Shown one piece after another: positions 1 through 12,800 of a stretch of DNA of 64,000 bases. The notes under the pieces were generated by a model, which was not told where the DNA came from, ran no database searches, and was given only the letters and a program-made list of their open reading frames with translations. A program made the translations under genes and the position numbers. Numbering within the stretch: position 1 is the first letter of the stretch; every line of letters begins with the position of its first letter. The stretch is from Lineus longissimus. Lineage: Eukaryota > Nemertea > Pilidiophora > Heteronemertea > Lineidae. The DNA is taken from positions 2,418,001 through 2,482,000 of the forward strand of contig NC_088318.1 of the NCBI RefSeq assembly GCF_910592395.1, given 5' to 3'.

Positions 1-892
1 TCGAATGGGAAAAAGATGGTGAAGTACGCCAAAAAGGTGGCTAAATATATTAAGGACTTGCTGGCCAAGGTATGTATTCACACAAATTGGTGAACTTAGT
101 AAAATCGGAGCGAGAATGTTCTGTATCAAGGCCTACGCTCAAGGCCTACGCTCGTCTTTGGTTAAACCGATAATGGCTCGGTTTGATAGCAGGTCGCAGC
201 GAACACCGATTCTTGTCACAAGCACCTGCCGATGACCACCGCAAACGAGAGATTTTTGTTCCATGCGACCACGATTGCAGGTTGCAGCATCAAAAATTGC
301 TTGTTATCTCCGCACTGGTTTCCGCAGTAAAGGGTTAGACTTGATTCATTTCTTTTCAATTTCAGTTGAATGGTGACAACTTAAGGTATGTGTGACATTG
401 TGCCCCGGCGTGCGAAAAGGACACGCCATTTACTTCTGAAATAGCCTATAAGTGGGAATGAACGCAAGACACTAATGAATTAAATACTGTGAAACTTATT
501 TAGTAACGAGAGAAAGGTCGTCTGTGGTGTTTTTAAATGGTTAATGTGACAAAATAGACATTTATCCGTGGACGGCGGGGATGCTGTGACTGTAGAGGAC
601 AGCCCGCAATCCCACGGGATGCTTATGTGATTACCCCATCGGGGCGAGCTCGGCGAGTGCCGAGTGAAGGCCCTGAAGCTCGGGACGGATTCTAACTAAC
701 TCCCCTGTTTCTCTTCAGCTCCAAAGGAAAAACCGTGGTGTCTAGAGTGCGCGAACTGGATAGTTCCCTTGAAAAGCTGCTCGGGGCCATGAAAAAGGTA
801 AACCAATATATCGCCATCAAACATAATGAAAAAATTATCATTTATCAGTTGATTCAGTCAGCAGTGGATGCTTCAGACCATACACATCTTTA
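1..892 (+). CDS. 3' part of an unrecognised plus-strand gene (three exons seen)
   Basis: Three short exons are joined by good splice sites and matching phases: 1-69 (donor AAG|GTATGT), 366-385 (acceptor TTTCAG, donor AG|GTATGT) and 719-797 (acceptor CTCTTCAG, possible donor AAG|GTAAAC). The first exon encodes a Lys-rich amphipathic stretch (KKMVKYAKKVAKYIKDLLAK). The third encodes a charged helix (VVSRVRELDSSLEKLLGAMK). If the 797 donor is not used, the frame stays open and stops at 890-892, which would make this the last exon. If it is used, a further exon lies downstream; 1222-1376 is one candidate. I do not recognise the family. The peptide looks like helical or coiled-coil sequence without any catalytic motif. 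The gene starts outside the window. Confidence 0.5.
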
Positions 893-1221
893 ATTGAGGA
901 AAACTCATCGATGTAGCATCCTGAGGAAATAAGGGTTAATGTTAGCTTCTACGGTGTTGCGTGACGGCCCCGCTTCGATTTTACAGTATAGCAGACTAGG
1001 ACATAGAATTTTAAAGCTGTTCTAGCCTTGAGCACTCTGAAAGAATGCCATCGATAAAGTTTGTGATTATTTCCGAATTTCAGAAGACATTATGTTTCAT
1101 ATTTTTGTCGAAATATCATACTTCGCCAGTCGTGGTGGACCAGCCATCCTCGATGAACCTCGTTTCAGATTGCCCATCGCATTAATTGTCGAACTACATT
1201 TTTTGCTTCTTCCATTTTCAG

Positions 1222-1376
1222 GTTTAAGCGGCTACGACCAACATGACCCGATCTACCGACCACGGTTCGGATCATTGGTTGATTTGACGCCATATGGTTA
1301 CCTTGACAACATACAGGACAACCCTTTTTATGTTTCATTGACGATGATCCACCGATTTCCATCATATTCCTCATGA
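1222..1376 (+). CDS. Possible further exon of the 5'-edge gene
   Basis: After a pyrimidine-rich acceptor (CTTCCATTTTCAG, AG at 1220-1221) a reading frame with coding-like codon use runs to a TGA at 1374-1376. It encodes a Tyr/Asp/Pro-rich peptide beginning LSGYDQHDPIYRPRFGSL. The phase requires the preceding exon to end one base into a codon. The exon at 719-797 ends in phase 0, so another exon would have to lie between them, and I could not find it. The frame may be chance. Confidence 0.25.
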
Positions 1377-1850
1377 CATTGGGCAAATAATCATCATGCT
1401 ACGCACCATTAGATGTATAGACGTTCCATATATTAAAGCAAAGCAGAACTAAAGAATTTCGTGATGTTTTTTTCAACGATCTAAGAAATTAGGTCATAAT
1501 ATAGGCAGGTTTCGCAACTCCTATACGAACGACGAAGTACGAATTGCAAAGGTCTGTCGTGTCATCAAAACCTGTGCGAATGCATTTACGCGACACCCGT
1601 AAAATATCTTTGATACATGCAGTACTTCGCTGTAACCAGAATCAGGAAAAGTTTCCAAAATGACTGCGATAAAATATATTAAGATTCGTCGTTCATAGCT
1701 CTTCGTAAAGCCTGCAAACCTGCCTTAAGACAGCTTGCGGCGGAGGCCAGCCTCAGTCGGTTACAGAAGTTAGTGTTGAAAACTGTTAAACTGTCCAGGT
1801 GCCCTCCCGACTGCATAGTTTGATGCCGCAGCCTCTCGGCCTTGGTGTCT

Positions 1851-3634
1851 TCATTTTCTTGGCTTGCGAGACAGAAGTACAGCTACTGGATGACGCATCA
1901 CCACCGGTGTTTCTGGCCCTTCTTCCGGGTAACCAAGCGTCTCCAACAATCTGAAAAATGAGAACGAAGTCAAATAAGATTCACCAAAAGGATGGGGATT
2001 TTCTCGGCTTTATGTGCCAAACGGGGTATATGCTGACTCGTGGAAAAGTTGTATAATTCCACCCGTACGATTCTGGCATTACCGGTAAGTCTGAGAGCCC
2101 TTGAAATAGCCGTCGTCTGTATTTTGCACATTTAGGTCTCACTGCTCGGTTGATCGAAGTGGGCTCTCAAACGTGACGTCAAATTGTCCCGGGATGAACG
2201 ATACAAGCCATACCCAGATTCGTTCCGAGACCAGACCAGGCGCATGAGATCACTAGACACCACACACTTCTGCATGGAAGTAGAGACCTCGCTGTTGGGC
2301 CTGCAGAATCAGATCACAATCCCCGAATCAAAAACTGCATACTTATCGTGGTATCTTGCGAGGAACTGCGTATCTTCAGGATGAGCTTCTGCGTAAGCCC
2401 GATAGGAAGAATCGCTCTGGAGATCGCCAACCACTCCCCGGATGTTGGTAGAGATTTCTAGATATTGGTCGTCCACTCTCTTGGAGTCTTCGTACGGCAG
2501 CTTCGGCCCTTGAGACCATCGAATATGATGTGGTGTTTCTCGTGTGAGTAGCAAGCCATCTCTGATGAAGAGATCGTACATCAGAAAAATTATGGTTGGA
2601 AAATTATCAGATATGCCAAAGGCGATGGACGATTTCCCTACAGCGCTGGTGTAACGTTTTGAGTGCTTCCCCTCATTGTATGAGCCACTGAAAGATAGAC
2701 TGACTCAATTTTCCATGTTTCCCCCCTTTGAAAAGTCATGGTCCTCGAGGCTGCCTATTGTCTAGAAACACTGAAATAAGGGGAACAACTATATGATATG
2801 GACGGTACACCAGTCCTCAATTTTCCCGCAGAACAGCAGTATTAGGGAGTTTTCGCCCAAAGTCCCGGAAACCCATGCTGGCACCAATGGTTTTTTCAAT
2901 ATAGTCCGCCACGTATACGAGTTAGGAGTACCAAAAACCTGAATCACAGGATGCCCCATGTCGAAATTCCATACGCAACATTTGCATCGGTAAAAACTTT
3001 AGAAGCTGCATCAGGCTTTCTCCCCTGGTAGACTATGTCTCCCGAGTTGTAGCTATAGATGGCGAGACACCCATCAGGTCGGAGGATATGATCAACCTCA
3101 TGGTAGAACTTCTCCAAGTCAAACCAATGGATTGCCATGGTGACTGTTATCAACTCAGCTGATGCGAGCCTTTGTCCTGAGATCAGAGCAGGCAGAATGG
3201 TACTGTTTAAACAAGAAGAGTCTCCGACAGCGACAAGTATCTCTTCAAAAACATCACAGCAACACGTTCGACCCAGGAAATCTGTCAGCTGGCTGACGAG
3301 TAGGTTGGAAATTGTGTGTGATCAGTTCTCTCAAAGATACACGCGACAAGGATTGAAATATTGTGTTTATACTTATAGGCTAACAAATGCAAACACTTTC
3401 AATGAAACCCCCACAAGAGACGAGTGGCTCTTCGTCTCCCCGACTTTGACACCCTACTGTGACCATATCATAGCTCAGCCAGGGGTCCTTGATGTCGCCG
3501 CATGGAATACGCCCATTGAATGTGTTTGCAAATGCCAAGGAACCGCTGTCTTTCCAAACCGGCAAATAGTGGTTGAATCCGTCCACCTTCCTGAATCGGA
3601 GATTGTCTCTACCAAAAGAAATGGCTAAGTTCAA
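1851..3634 (-). CDS. Class I SAM-dependent methyltransferase-like gene, possibly decaying
   Basis: On the minus strand several exons match the order of small animal and protist methyltransferases of the 'putative methyltransferase DDB_G0268948' type. Approximate exons are 3634-3396, 3292-2945, an exon ending at 2343 (donor TAA|GTATGC) and 1950-1851. The second has the post-motif block TVTMAIHWFDLEKFYHEVDH followed by ILRPDGCLAIYSY. The third has KLPYEDSKRVDD and YRAYAEAHPEDTQFLARY. The last encodes LLETLGYPEEGPET and VVMRHPVAVLLSRKP, then stop. The last two exons join in phase. The SAM-binding glycine motif expected in the first exon (VDVGCGSGQ-like) reads TVGCQSRGD, which is strongly degenerate, and the boundaries between exons 1, 2 and 3 are not clean. 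It may be a divergent gene or a pseudogene. The substrate is unknown. The start lies 238 bp from the divergent DDX27 start. Confidence 0.6.
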
Positions 3635-3872
3635 GTTGGCAGTAGAAACTAAAAGCTAAAAACAATATTTTTCTTTTTTCCCTTACAATTATCAAACCTG
3701 TTAAGGGATCAATAGTCCTTTTAATTGAAAATTGCAGAAGGTAAGTGTTTTTCTGTTGGATGGGTTTGCAGTTCTATTGGAATTAAAATGAAGGGTTTAT
3801 CGCAAAAGTTGAATCTCGCGCCAACAAAACCGGAACCGGAAATACTATGGGTGAAACGTGCTTTCTGAAAAT
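3635..3872. promoter_or_regulatory. Short divergent intergenic region between methyltransferase and DDX27
   Basis: Only 238 bp separate the proposed start codons of two divergent genes, so this must hold the proximal promoter of both, or the 5' UTR of one. I see no convincing TATA box. An ATG at 3847 lies out of frame with the DDX27 start at 3873 and would open an overlapping upstream reading frame if transcription starts before it. This is inferred from layout only. Confidence 0.4.
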
Positions 3873-6800
3873 ATGGCGAACAAACTTGGATTTGTTGGAA
3901 CGATTGGTGAAGAAGATAGCGTTCTGTTCGTTTCAGAAAGCTCTGGGAGTGAAGATGAGGTATTCTAGATGATGTGCAGTCATTGTTGAATGACTCCCGC
4001 ATATGGTCCAATCAGCCAGTGTCCTTTCCCCTGTCCAGTGTCCTTTTTGTCGTGTGGCGCACCACGGGTATCAGGCTGTTTCGCTGCATTGCCAGTTCGC
4101 TACCAGTCGTTTCGCTACATGTGGCGGTCGTTTCGTTACATGGTAGGTCGTTTCGCTACATGGGTGGAGTCGTTTCGCTACATGATGGGTACGGTCGTTT
4201 CGTTACATGGAGGACGTTTCGCTACATGGATGTAGGTCATTTCGCTACATCGTAGGTAGTTTCGCTACATGGGTGGAGTCATTATTTTTACTCTATTTTA
4301 CCCTACTATAATTCCCGGTGGTGACTACAAATTTATTATAGCACAGTTTGCCGGTAAAAAAACTTATACGGTTTGATGGCGCGCAAGGGGTTCTTTTCGT
4401 CCTGGCCTGGGTTAGGCCACATAAAAAAAAGAGTTGGTGATCGTCCCCACCCGCCCCTACGAAAAACGCCCGGTCCCATTTTTTGTTAAAATCCTAAAAA
4501 AGTTGGTATATTGTTCTATAGGGTCAGAATTGCACGATTTATTTCTTTATTTTTATTACTTGCTTAGAAATATCTGTAGGCCATGCACATTTGTCTCTTT
4601 TACTTTTTTGAGGGCCCTGAAAAGGGCCGTATATCAATGCTGCACCAAAGGCCTAGCACCTCCTAAGGATACCGCCCCGGATTTCTCGTGCCAGTCTGTG
4701 TTGTCCGTCGTCGTTGAGATGCACACCATCACTCTTCATCTGCGACTGCCGGTGGATAGACTTAAGTTCGATTAAGTCGATTCTCTTATCTTTTCTCAAT
4801 AACGCGTTGATCTTGGCGACACATTTGTTGTACTTCTCTGGGACTCTGTAGCGACTCTTGCTTGTGTTGAATCTTTCCATAAGCGAAGTTATGCTCACCA
4901 AGTCCTTGACTTTACATATTAATTAAAACCGCCAGTATTACTTTTGTAAATAAGTGTGGAGGACTTTGAATTGGTAGACATTTGTTACGTTTTTATTTCG
5001 TTACCCTATAACAAACTTTTTTTGGAACGAGCAGAACATTTCCGAGTTTTTGTTTCAAACTTTTGTCATGCACCCGCGCACTTAGTCCGTTCAAACTGCA
5101 TGCGGCAAAAATCAAATTTGGTTACTACGCCGTGAATAATGATGATGATGATGATGATGATTACCCGAAGACGAATCTGTAATTGTACTATACTCGAGCA
5201 TTTTTTCCCTAAATTCACAACAGATATTTAGCCCGGAGTTTAGCACAAACTTGAAAAAATAATGACTCCACCCATGTAGCGAAACTACCTACGATGTAGC
5301 GAAATGACCTACATCCATGTCGCGAAACGACTCCACCCATGTAGCGAAACGTCCTCCATGTAACGAAACGACCGTACCCATCATGTAGCGAAACGACTCC
5401 ACCCATGTAGCGAAACGACCTACCATGTAACGAAACGACCGCCACATGTAGCGAAACGACTGGTAGCGAACTGGCAATGTAGCGAAACGACAGTAAACCG
5501 CACCACGCATGCTGCATGCATTACAGCGCAGTAGTATTGACTACACTATGTCCACCATTCACACACACTGTCACATAGACATAGAAATACATCGATGATT
5601 ACATAGATTGATAACTAAAATGTATTGTGTGTATGTATTTCCGTACAGTGCAGACATGTCAGTGTAGCATGATGATGAGATACTGTATTTAGAGACGAGT
5701 GAAGACGCATGACTGGTCAGTGGTCAGCGCCATAACAAACTTCTTCGAAAAGCTTAATGACATGAATGACGTAACAATACATCATCACCTTCGGCTTTAG
5801 GCAACATGACATTACTCTTATCGCGAGAATGTTACTTCAGAACCTCTCTATTATTGACAGGAACCTGACAGGAGTTACCCAGTCGTAGGAAACGGAATGC
5901 TCCAAGCCAGGGTGGCACTGCTTTCTGAGGCTGAGGGTCTGGCCATTGGGGCCTGCGAGGATATATATCTATTTTCGAGGACGAAAGGACATCGAAAAGT
6001 TACAGCCAAGTCCTGGTTTAAAACCTTGACCTTTGCCAGATGGTGACTGTGATTGTGAAGCCAGCTAGACGCCTACCCAGTAAAAGGGTCAAACACAGCT
6101 CATATTGTTGATAACTGTGTCTTTTCATTCGTTATTTTTATTTATCTGTTTCCTGATGTTCTATTAAAGATATTATTTCCACAATTTTTCAGTCTGCTCC
6201 CAAAAAAAGAAAGAAGAAGACAAAAACCAAGATATTGAAATCGGAGGAGTTCAACAATGATTTCAAATTTGATGATAAGGTAATTATATAATATACAGTA
6301 GATTGTCTCTACTATCGGCACCCTCGGGACTGACAAGTTCTGTCCTTAATAGAGAGGTCTCCTGATTAGCGAGGTCAAATTAAAGGGAAACAACCAATTT
6401 GGGACCAGAACTGGTGTTCCTATAGAGGGTGTCCTTGATAGAGAGGTGTCTGCTATGGGAGTACCACTGTATTGCTATATGATATATTGCACTGAGAACA
6501 CAAGAAGAGTTTGTCTTTGGCTGTTTTGTCCTCCATCAGCCCAAATCGTACAATTTAGTGCCCAATTGTTTATTGAGTATGTGTCTTTAGTTGAAATGGT
6601 TGTGATGAAATACCTCATGTGGTTTCCAATTTTTCCAAGGATGATGAGTTTGAAGCGTGGAACATGGACATGGCTCTCAAGTTTGCCAAGAGAAAGAATG
6701 AAGCATCGACACTTGATGACAAGATAGCAAAAGTCAGACGGCAGCGGAAAAAAGAGGTATACCCATTAGTGTGATGATAAATGTAACCCGTCACAGCAAA

Positions 6801-9800
6801 ACCAGGCGCATGTTGCACAGACGATGAGCTCAAATAACAGCTAGAAATATTGTAAGAAATTGATGTACTCCGATTTCACAGAAGGCAGACACAGTGAAAC
6901 GAACAACCAGTCCGTCTCAATCTGCCAAGCTCATAGCAACATGCGTCTGGTTTTGCTGTGACAGGTCACAAACGGTATATGCACAGTGAAAAATAACATA
7001 GAAAAGTTGTAAATGTTACACTCTTAAAGTGCACCCCTCTTCAGCAGCCTTTCCTTCAAAAAGAATAAATTCTGATCTCCTGCCAGCAAAAATTTTCAGA
7101 ACAATCGGGGAGTTAATTTTATGAATGGCTCTGGTATTTGGTGCAAGTGATCATACATTTATGTAGTAGAGTATGGTTTCTAGCAGGCAACCAGCTTCTG
7201 ATTTTCTAATCTCTGTGCCTTCTGTCAGTAAATTCGTCTTCTAGAAAAGAAGCTTTGTCTTTTCATACACTGAAATGTCAATATAAGTTCAAATAGTCGA
7301 GAATCTAGCTCATTCTTGATTACTATTTCTTATTGTCGTCACTGTTTTCCAGGAGAAGGATTTTGGGAAGGAGAAACAAGGAGACGACGAGGGAGATGAC
7401 AGTGGATCAGATGAGTCGTCCAGCGGCGAGGAGTTCCTTGTTGCAGGTATGGAAAGTGACTTTAAAACCTCATATTGATTGAAGCAGTGGGGTTAACTGT
7501 CTCACAATCATCATCATCATTCAATAATCCACTAGTAACTGATTCTGGTGTTAGCCGCATACATACTCGAATCATTGAGACTCCTTGCTCAGAAGGCTCG
7601 GTAACACTTCTCATTGAAAACTGCTCATAGTTTTAGTGATTGTATATTTCAGATAAGATAAGAGTGAAAGAGAAGAAAAGGAAGAAGAAGAAGAAATCGG
7701 CAGCAGAAGAGGAAGAGGTAAATCTTTCTGTCAAGCAGTTCCTCACAGTGTCTTGTCTTGAGACCTTTAGCAATCCCTGTTGGGGTCTGATGATGGCCTC
7801 TTTTTAGCATGGCAAAGTCAGAATGAGCCTTGATGTGAGGATGTGAAATGCCTGGAGTATAGTTCAAATCCAGTGCAAAAAAACACAGAAATGGATAAAT
7901 CTAGGTTGCCTTTGAATTCTAGTCCTTTTGCTGGATGGTCAAGGGGTATTACCTGAACTAGTTACCTCTGATTCCCATTCAATACATCTTGTTTTTTCTA
8001 TTCAATTTTTCAGCCAGAGAAGATGGAGTATGCTGATCAGATTTCATCATTTGACGAGAACTTGTCATTTTCTGATATGAATCTTTCACGACCCCTGCTC
8101 AAGGTGAGAATACAGCTCAATAGTTTCATGAACAACTCGTCAACTCAGACATTGACATTCCTAGTAGTAATTTGTTCATTAGATTTTCAAAGCTCTGTGT
8201 TAGTAGGCATGATTCGACAGATTGTTTCTCATCAATACCGATACTCGATTCACATTGATTTGGGTTTTGCTGCGATAATCTGCTATTTTCCCTTTGTTCT
8301 TCAGGCTTTAACTACAATGAAGTTTGAGCATCCAACTCCAATCCAAGCAGCAACCATCCCAACGGCTTTACTGGGCAAAGACATCTGTGCTTGTGCAAGG
8401 ACGGGCTCTGGTGAGTGCTTTCTGTGGTTTAACCTACAAAACCAACATGGTACCTTTGTTGCATTCCAGAATTTGAATGAATTTCTTGATATTCTGCTTC
8501 ACAAGCCTGCTGTCTTATCAACCTTTACTATATTCCACAAACCTTACCAATTTTGATCGCAGTTGTACTAAGAGACTCATTATCATGTCATTGAACACTA
8601 TTTTCAAGATCGTAGACCCAAATCTCTGTTCAAGTTTTGACTGTTTATGTAAATTAACCCATAATACTCCATTTCCAGGTAAAACTGCGGCTTACATGCT
8701 GCCCGTCCTTGAGAGATTGCTCTACAGAACCAAACAGGCACCCGTCTCCAGAGTCCTTGTCTTAGTGCCAACCAGAGAATTGGCCGTTCAGGTGCACCAG
8801 GTCACTCGACAGTTGGCGCAGTTTACAAACATCGAGACCTGCCTCTCCGCTGGGGGTCTTGACTTGAGGGCCCAGGAAGCGGCGCTGCGGTTAGGTCCAG
8901 ATATCGTCATAGCAACACCTGGGCGATTGATCGACCATTTGCAGAACTCGCCGAACTTTGGTCTGCACAGCATTGAGGTGTTGATACTGGACGAAGCAGA
9001 CAGGTAGGTTGTGCCATGATTTATTGTTCTTACATCACACGTTGTCCATACCTACGCTGCAGTCAATTTAAATGACCACCAAATAATTCCTTCCACTGGC
9101 ACCATTGCTAAGTGGTCACCAGTTGTCTTCTCACAACTACAGTACGAAGTCTTTTTGTGTAAAGTCTCAGTCTAATTTTGAATAACAGTACTCGGATTAA
9201 AGATACATTCAGATCTGTGATCTACCTTTCAGTTTGTGATGATTTGGCAAGCTTTGTATTGAGCCGCAAGTCAAGACAAGCGCCTTGCCCTTGTACTCAA
9301 TATTTTGTTAATCTTCAGAATGTTGGACGAATTCTTCGCTGAACAGATGAACGAGATTATCCGCCAGTGTTCTCGGACAAGGCAGACGATGCTGTTCTCG
9401 GCCACGATGACTGAGGAGGTATGTTTGCTAGTCGTGATTCCTTTCAGATTAAAAACTTTAAATATTAAAAACGCCTATGGGAATTCTTGAAAAAAAGTGA
9501 CGCTGTATGTTACTTACCTTTCAGTAGGTAAGGAAAGGTGATACAATATAGCACTGGTACATTTTGAGGCTCTGTACATTAGTGTATTATTTGCCACTGT
9601 TACCTTTGTAAGGTATGATGGTACAATTATAACCTAGGTACAATTATAGCCCGTCTGAAGAAAGTTTGTATTTGGTCACTCCTTAAAAAGCTCGACCTAG
9701 TCAAAACCTGTCGGGATACTGGAATTTGTACAGAAATATATGCCAGTGTTTGTTATAATTTTAGGTGAAAGATTTGGCCACCGTTTCTCTAAAGGATCCA

Positions 9801-12800
9801 GTGCGAGTGTTCATCAACGAAAACACAGACGTCGCTCTGAACCTTCGACAGGAGTTCATCAGGATTCGTGAGAATAAGGAAGGAGATAGAGAGGCACTGG
9901 CAGCTGGTGAGTGCTTTCTAGATTTCGCCCGAAACCAACTTTGAAAAATATGTTTCCTAAAACAGAGTGTGAAAGAAGGTTGTTTGGCCTGTTGAGCCTT
10001 TGTTGTTAGTCCTGCTCAAGACACTTACCACATCCTGTATCAAGGATTTTTCAAGGATTTGTGTTTATCTCTTTCTGAACAGACTTAGATTTGACCGCAG
10101 AAATGGAAAGATGAATCCCTCAGCCCTCTGTAGAACTTTGAATTTTTGAAATCAACAAAAGTATGCTTATAAGACATTTTCACAAAGAGCTTTTGCTCTG
10201 AGCTCTGTCACATCTCTATTTTTGCAGATGTAACATGATATCATTTTTACCAGACCTGGGTCAATTTGTGGGAAAAGAAACAGAAACCAGGCATCATTCT
10301 TTCATATTATGTCTTGCAGCACTGGTGTGTCGGACGTTCCAAGACCAGGTCATCATCTTCATACAAACCAAGAAACAAGCTCATCGGATGCACATCTTGT
10401 TGGGGTTGCTGGGGGTGAACGTGGGGGAGCTACATGGGAACCTGTCACAGGCCCAGCGTCTGGAAGCACTGAAGAAGTTTAAGGAGCAAGAAATTGATGT
10501 CCTGCTGGCGACAGATCTGGTGGCCAGAGGTCTGGATATTGAAGGTGTCAAGACAGTAAGTACAGTCTGCATTGAGAAATGATTCAACCAAAACTGCACT
10601 TGACTGATGGTTGATATCACAATATGTTTAAACTATTGCAGTTGTCATGAGATGGGAACTTCAATTCTCGGCTTGGCGTGGCACTGCTGTTTTACTTGTG
10701 CTGGCTATTGCATGCATGTGTCAATTTTGTGCCACCAACTTTGGTGCTGTTTCTAATGTAGTTGAAGGTGACTCGCCCCCACAGGAACAGCCATATGATT
10801 ACAGATTGGTCACAATAAATTGCACGCTGTTGTGTTGTGACCTGCTTCGAGATATGAATACTCCAATATTCCCTCTCAATCCGCAGATCATAAACTTCAC
10901 CATGCCCAATACGATAAAGCACTACATCCATAGAGTCGGTCGGACAGCCCGGGCTGGGAAGAGTGGTCGCGCTGTGTCGTTGGTCGGGGAACAAGAACGT
11001 AAATTGTTGAAGGAAATCGTGAAAAAGGCCACCAATCCTGTCAAAAGTCGAGTCATCCCTGCAGGTGAGTGGACGGATATTCTCCAATTCATCTGAGAAG
11101 CCGATATAAATCAGTATTTCTGGTTTCTATTCGGCACCGATTCAAACTTTGGCAAGGTTTTCTTGGATGTTCGAGTCCAATATATTTATTACATTGCAGA
11201 ATCTTTAGCTTGTAATTTCACAGATAATGAGAGACAGCTACGAGTAAAATATATAAACGAGCCTTGCTACAAGGGAACACGGATTTATATATTATTCACG
11301 TGTGCATCTTATCCAAAGAAAACGGCCTGCTATGATAAGATATTGTCATGAAGCAACAATGAGTTGGTGCCTGGCTGATCATCAAATATGCTCTCCTTTA
11401 AGACACTTTACTCATTTGGAAGGTCAACTTGTGTTGTTCCCCTTGCAGAGGTGGTCATGAAGTACCGCGATCGTATCCAGAAGATGGAGAAAGACATCGT
11501 CGATGTGATGAGGCTGGAGACTGAGGAGAGAGTGATGCGCATGACCGAGATGCAGATGAATAAGGCCAAGAACATCCTTGAGCACCAGGCGGATATCAAC
11601 GGGCGGCCGGAGAGGACGTGGTTCCAGACAAAGAAGGAACGCATGGAGGAGCAAGGTAGAATAGTACTGACTTACTTTGGGCACGACAGGCCTCCTCCAG
11701 GGCTGCATTGTTCAAAATGACTTGGCTTTAAAATTTGTTAGACTTATCGTGTCAAATCTAAATGGGGTTTACGTCTTTTAGGATACTTTACAGATGGGGA
11801 TAACGTGAATTTAATATGCTTAGATTGTACAACCAGGCCCTTGGTCCTCTGCTGTCTGTTGGCAACACTTTTATTCTGTTTCGTTTATTCATTTTCAGCT
11901 GCGCTCAGACTTGGCAAGTTCAGTAACCTACCCAGCAAGAAACAACCGAAGAAAACTGAAAAGCCAACGGTGAGTAATGATTATCTTAATAAACAGCTTA
12001 GAATAGAGGTCATACTGGTTGATAAATCCACACTTTAGAGCATGTGTAACAATATCATGCTCGAGGATAGTCCAGTGATATGATGGTGTGGGCTGGGGTG
12101 AAATAGTTGAGGAATACGGGCATTGATGAGTCAAAGGCATTTTGAATTACAATCCAAACTGTCTGATACAGGCGCTCAAATGTTTTCAGGATTATGAAAG
12201 AAATACTCTGTTATTTTTTCAGGCTGAAGATCGAGTTCAATTTGAGTTGACAAAGGCGCAGGAGTTTCAAGCGAGGGATGTGAAGCGTGGCAAGAAAGCT
12301 AAAAGGATGCGAATTTGTGAGGACGATGATGGTAAGCTTGACAGTGGGGCATTCAGTCTGACCAGTCTTTTAACAAGATATCTTGACTGAGATGTCTTTC
12401 CTGAATGAGTAATTTATATTTCTCCGAGAAGAGCAGGCTGTCAGTGTTTGAGATGTGACTCACAATGACTACCCTTGCTTGGGCATGCTATGTGTGACGT
12501 CATCTTTCCCAGCTTGTGACATCACTACGGTCAGCTTGTTTGACTCTTAAAGCCAATGTTGATGTTGATATCAGCCTTGTTTTCTCTATACCTGTTCATC
12601 ACTTGGTTATTTAACAATCTGTTCACTCTTTTCTATAGGTCTCGATGTAAAGAAACAGAAGAAAAATAAAGCAGGGAAGAAGTCGAACTTTGAGAAGGAA
12701 TTAACGAATACAAATAAAGGCGCTGTCAAAAAGTTGAGAGCTGGGTAAGTTTGGAGAATTTGATGACTAAGTGAGGCAGTGGAGACACTGCTAGGTTGGT

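Larger units (their letters stand above)
4058..5507. mobile_element. Non-autonomous DNA transposon with long inverted repeats (Mutator-like or foldback type)
   Basis: About 1.43 kb is bounded by inverted arms (4076-4289 and 5254-5493) of near-identical sequence. The arms are built from repeats of TTTCGCTACATG. A 9-bp direct repeat, CGCACCACG, sits outside the arms at 4058-4066 and 5499-5507 and looks like a target-site duplication. Long terminal inverted repeats plus a duplication near 9 bp are typical of Mutator-like elements, and internally repetitive arms are also seen in foldback elements. The interior has no recognisable transposase; it carries a minus-strand SGNH-hydrolase-like fragment and a (GAT)n run. 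The element lies wholly within DDX27 intron 1 (3960-6192). Superfamily assignment is inferred from ends only. Confidence 0.75.

Noticed and set aside
3137-3628. 163-codon plus-strand frame
   Set aside because: It lies antisense to the methyltransferase exons, has no domain, and is best explained as a shadow frame.
3974-4255. Two overlapping plus-strand frames full of SFRYM/RFATW peptides, and their mirror images at 5215-5517 on the minus strand
   Set aside because: They are translations of the TTTCGCTACATG repeats in the transposon arms; all frames look alike because the DNA is repetitive.
4058-5507. hAT-type element with an 8-bp duplication
   Set aside because: GCACCACG would also fit an 8-bp duplication, but the ends lack the CAGNG start of hAT elements and the arms are far too long.
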